DNA of 9,166 nt, taken from NCBI GenBank assembly GCA_937900065.1, contig CALCDS010000143.1:1-9166 (forward strand). The letters run 5' to 3'. How positions within the stretch are numbered: the first letter of the stretch is position 1; each line of letters starts with the position of its first letter. The notes beneath the pieces were generated by a model, which was given only the letters and a program-made list of their open reading frames with translations, was not told the DNA's origin and searched no databases. This DNA is from an uncultured Clostridiaceae bacterium (GTDB taxonomy: Bacteria; Bacillota; Clostridia; Clostridiales; Oxobacteraceae). This document shows positions 7,640 to 9,166 of this stretch, piece after piece. Position numbers and translations under genes: made by a program.

Positions 7640-8667
7640 GAAAGCTGCTAAATACACTTTATGTGACCTCTCCAGATTCCTATTTATCTCTTGATGGAGA
7701 AAATATTGTTATTTTAAAAGATGATACAGAAGCTGCAAGAATTCCGCTGCATAATCTTGAAAGCATAGTTGCCTTTGGTTATACAGGTGCAAGTCCAGCG
7801 CTAATGGGTGCTTGCGCAAAAAGAAATATATCATTATGTTTTATGAAACAGAGTGGAAGATTTCTTGCAAGAGTGATAGGTGAGGTGAGGGGCAATGTTA
7901 CTTTAAGAAAAGTCCAATACAGGCTTTCGGACAGTGCAGAGGAAAGTACTAAAATCGCCAAAAATTTTATTTTAGGAAAGATTTATAATGCACGGTGGGT
8001 TATAGAGCGAGCTGCCCGTGATTATACAATACGGCTTGATGCCGATAAGTTAAAAGGTGTTTCCAAAAACCTTGCCAATGCTCTCAAGTCAGTAGAGCAA
8101 AGCTATGATTTAGGAGAGCTACGTGGTGTTGAGGGGGAGGCGGCATCACAATATTTCAGTGTATTTGATGACTTAATTCTCCAACAAAAGGAATCCTTTC
8201 ATTTTTGTAATCGAAATAAACGACCTCCTCTTGACAATGTCAATGCAATGTTATCATTTATATACATGCTTCTGGCTAATGATGTTGCAGCAGCATTGGA
8301 AACGGTAGGGCTTGATGCTTATGTGGGATTTTTACATAGGGATAGACCTGGGAGAGTTTCGCTTGCTCTTGACATGATGGAGGAGTTGCGCCCGGTTTAT
8401 GCAGACAGGTTTGTGATTTCCCTGATAAATAAAAGGGAAATAAATGCATGTGGTTTTTCCCAGAAGGAGGATGGTGCAGTCAGCATGGACGATGATACAA
8501 GAAAAACCATTTTAAAGGCCTGGCAAACCAAAAAACAGGAGACGATTACACATCCATTTTTACAGCAGAAGTTGGAATGGGGACTTGTTCCTTACACCCA
8601 GGCGATGCTGTTGGCGAGGTTTATTAGAGGAGATTTGGATGAATATCCGCCATTTATGTGGAAGTAG
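7636..8667 (+). CDS. cas1: CRISPR integrase Cas1 (type I-C)
   Basis: Metal-dependent integrase (343 aa) that with Cas2 inserts prespacers at the first repeat next to the leader. Conserved active-site candidates are E166 in LRGVEGEAAS, H234 in GFLHRDRPGR, and D246/E249 in LALDMMEELRP, matching the Glu-His-Asp/Glu metal site of the family. Other family stretches are LESIVAFGYTGASPALM at 41-57 and RPPLDNVNAMLSFIYMLL at 196-213. The C-terminus YPPFMWK is typical of I-C Cas1. The ATG overlaps the cas4 stop by four bases (ATGA, 7636-7639), with GGTGAAGTGGGG just upstream as ribosome site. It is intact and of normal length. Confidence 0.97.
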   Translation: MRKLLNTLYVTSPDSYLSLDGENIVILKDDTEAARIPLHNLESIVAFGYTGASPALMGACAKRNISLCFMKQSGRFLARVIGEVRGNVTLRKVQYRLSDSAEESTKIAKNFILGKIYNARWVIERAARDYTIRLDADKLKGVSKNLANALKSVEQSYDLGELRGVEGEAASQYFSVFDDLILQQKESFHFCNRNKRPPLDNVNAMLSFIYMLLANDVAAALETVGLDAYVGFLHRDRPGRVSLALDMMEELRPVYADRFVISLINKREINACGFSQKEDGAVSMDDDTRKTILKAWQTKKQETITHPFLQQKLEWGLVPYTQAMLLARFIRGDLDEYPPFMWK

Positions 8668-8675
8668 GTGATGAA

Positions 8676-8966
8676 GTGTTAGTTTTGATAACCTATGATG
8701 TCAATACAGAAACACCACTCGGAAGGAAACGTTTACGCCAGGTTGCAAAGCTATGCATGAATTATGGCCAACGTGTACAAAATTCAGTCTTTGAGTGTGT
8801 ATTGGATGCAGCTCAATGCCGTGAAGTCCAGTATAAACTGGGAAAAGTTATTGACAAGGATAAAGATAGCTTGCGTTTTTATTATTTAGGGAATAATTAT
8901 AAAGGTAAGGTTCTTCATATAGGTACAAAAAAATCATTTGATGTTGAGGGTACCCTTATAGTTTAG
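8676..8966 (+). CDS. cas2: CRISPR adaptation protein Cas2 (type I-C)
   Basis: Small dimeric ferredoxin-fold protein (96 aa) that bridges two Cas1 dimers in the integration complex. The start is placed at GTG 8676, giving MLVLITYDVNTETPLGRKRL, the standard Cas2 N-terminus with the conserved Asp at D8. AGGTG at 8666-8670 lies five bases upstream. An alternative GTG at 8658 inside cas1 would add six residues (MEVGDE) not seen in the family. NYGQRVQNSVFECVLD and SLRFYYLGNN are further signatures. It begins eight bases after the cas1 stop and is the last gene before the leader. The length of 96 aa is what I expect for I-C Cas2. Confidence 0.96.
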   Translation: MLVLITYDVNTETPLGRKRLRQVAKLCMNYGQRVQNSVFECVLDAAQCREVQYKLGKVIDKDKDSLRFYYLGNNYKGKVLHIGTKKSFDVEGTLIV

Positions 8967-9021
8967 TGCGGATGTATAGCACACATAAAAGGATTAGAGC
9001 TTTCGCACCATAAATTTAATA

Positions 9022-9046
9022 ATATCTACCATAATATGGTAGATAT
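9022..9046 (+). repeat. Perfect 11-base inverted repeat in the leader
   Basis: ATATCTACCAT at 9022-9032 and its exact reverse complement ATGGTAGATAT at 9036-9046 flank a 3-base AAT centre. No T-run follows, so it is not a Rho-independent terminator. It touches the TATAAT box at 9046-9051, which is a typical place for a protein that controls transcription or shapes the leader. Whether it acts as DNA site or RNA hairpin cannot be told from sequence. Confidence 0.7.
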
Positions 9047-9051
9047 ATAAT
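9046..9051 (+). promoter_or_regulatory. Candidate -10 box of the pre-crRNA promoter
   Basis: This is an exact TATAAT. Transcription would start near 9058, giving an untranslated lead of about 76 bases before the first repeat. At the expected -35 distance I see only TATCTA (9023-9028), which is a poor match and lies within the inverted repeat. The promoter may therefore need an activator, or another start may be used. Confidence 0.42.
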
Positions 9052-9064
9052 AGGAGTGATGCTA

Positions 9065-9085
9065 TTTTAGAATAAAATTCTAAAA
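9065..9085 (+). repeat. Perfect 9-base inverted repeat in the leader
   Basis: TTTTAGAAT at 9065-9073 and ATTCTAAAA at 9077-9085 are exact reverse complements around AAA. The centre lies 41 bases after that of the upstream inverted repeat, close to four helical turns, so both would face the same side of the DNA. It is downstream of the proposed start and could also fold in the pre-crRNA. It is mostly A-T, so part of the symmetry may be fortuitous. Confidence 0.6.
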
Positions 9086-9133
9086 AATAACCAAAAGTTC
9101 CGTAAGATAGACAAATTTTGAGTTATTTTTGCT

Positions 9134-9166
9134 GTCGCTCCCTACATGGGAGCGTGGATTGAAATT
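9134..9166 (+). CRISPR. First repeat of a type I-C CRISPR array, cut by the window edge
   Basis: A 32-base repeat spans 9134-9165, and base 9166 is probably the first base of spacer 1. It has the type I-C form: a GT start, a stem CGCTCCC (9136-9142) paired with GGGAGCG (9148-9154) around TACAT, and the 3' end TGGATTGAAAT. By analogy with Bacillus halodurans Cas5d, cleavage would fall after G21 (9154), leaving the 11-nt handle 9155-9165. Only one repeat is visible, but its sequence, position after cas2 and leader, and match to the I-C consensus make the call firm. Orientation is the same as the cas genes. Array length and spacers cannot be seen. Confidence 0.93.

Larger units (their letters stand above)
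8967..9133 (+). promoter_or_regulatory. CRISPR leader
   Basis: The 167 bases between the cas2 stop and the first repeat are AT-rich and non-coding, as type I leaders are. The region drives array transcription and directs Cas1-Cas2 to the first repeat. It holds two perfect inverted repeats (9022-9046 and 9065-9085), a TATAAT box at 9046-9051, and a T-rich end TTATTTTTGCT directly against the repeat, where leader-anchoring contacts are expected. No hairpin with a T-run is present, so I see no terminator separating cas2 from the array. Confidence 0.85.

Noticed and set aside
8966..9008. GTGCG at 8966-8970 and CGCAC at 9004-9008 as a terminator stem after cas2
   Set aside because: It has only five pairs with a 33-base loop and no T-run.

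Overview
The window carries a complete type I-C (formerly Dvulg) CRISPR-Cas operon, all on the + strand, in the order cas3, cas5c, cas8c (with an internal cas11c), cas7c, cas4, cas1, cas2. It is followed by a leader and the first repeat of a CRISPR array that continues beyond the right edge. Upstream lies one unrelated housekeeping gene, an Mrp/NBP35-family P-loop ATPase for iron-sulfur metabolism. The AT-rich sequence, strong AAGGAGG-type ribosome sites, use of ATG, TTG and GTG starts, and the style of the Mrp protein (N-terminal Cys cluster, CPDNGK in place of CPxCG) suggest an anaerobic Firmicute, most likely a clostridium. That placement is inference; no taxonomic marker is present.

Layout. 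16-858: mrp. 859-1047: a 189-base intergenic region with a weak possible terminator, a possible promoter, a perfect 14-base palindrome, and a stretch (887-928) that resembles the distal end of the CRISPR leader found 8 kb downstream. 1048-8966: seven tightly packed cas genes with gaps of 1-13 bases or overlaps of 4-26 bases, which implies one transcript with translational coupling. 8967-9133: a leader with two perfect inverted repeats and a TATAAT box. 9134-9165: the first 32-base repeat, with base 9166 the first base of the first spacer.

How the genes work together. Cas1, Cas2 and Cas4 select, trim and integrate new spacers at the leader-repeat junction. The array transcript is cut by Cas5c, which in type I-C replaces Cas6, at the 3' base of the repeat hairpin, leaving an 11-nt 5' handle. 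Cas5c, several Cas7c, one Cas8c and Cas11c copies form the Cascade/I-C surveillance complex. After target recognition the HD-nuclease/helicase Cas3 degrades the DNA. All key catalytic residues I looked for are present and no gene is broken, so the system looks functional.

The system itself is a known type. The parts worth a second look are the very clear internal start for Cas11c, the leader-like element in front of cas3, the palindromes at both ends of the operon, and the lack of an obvious terminator between cas2 and the array.
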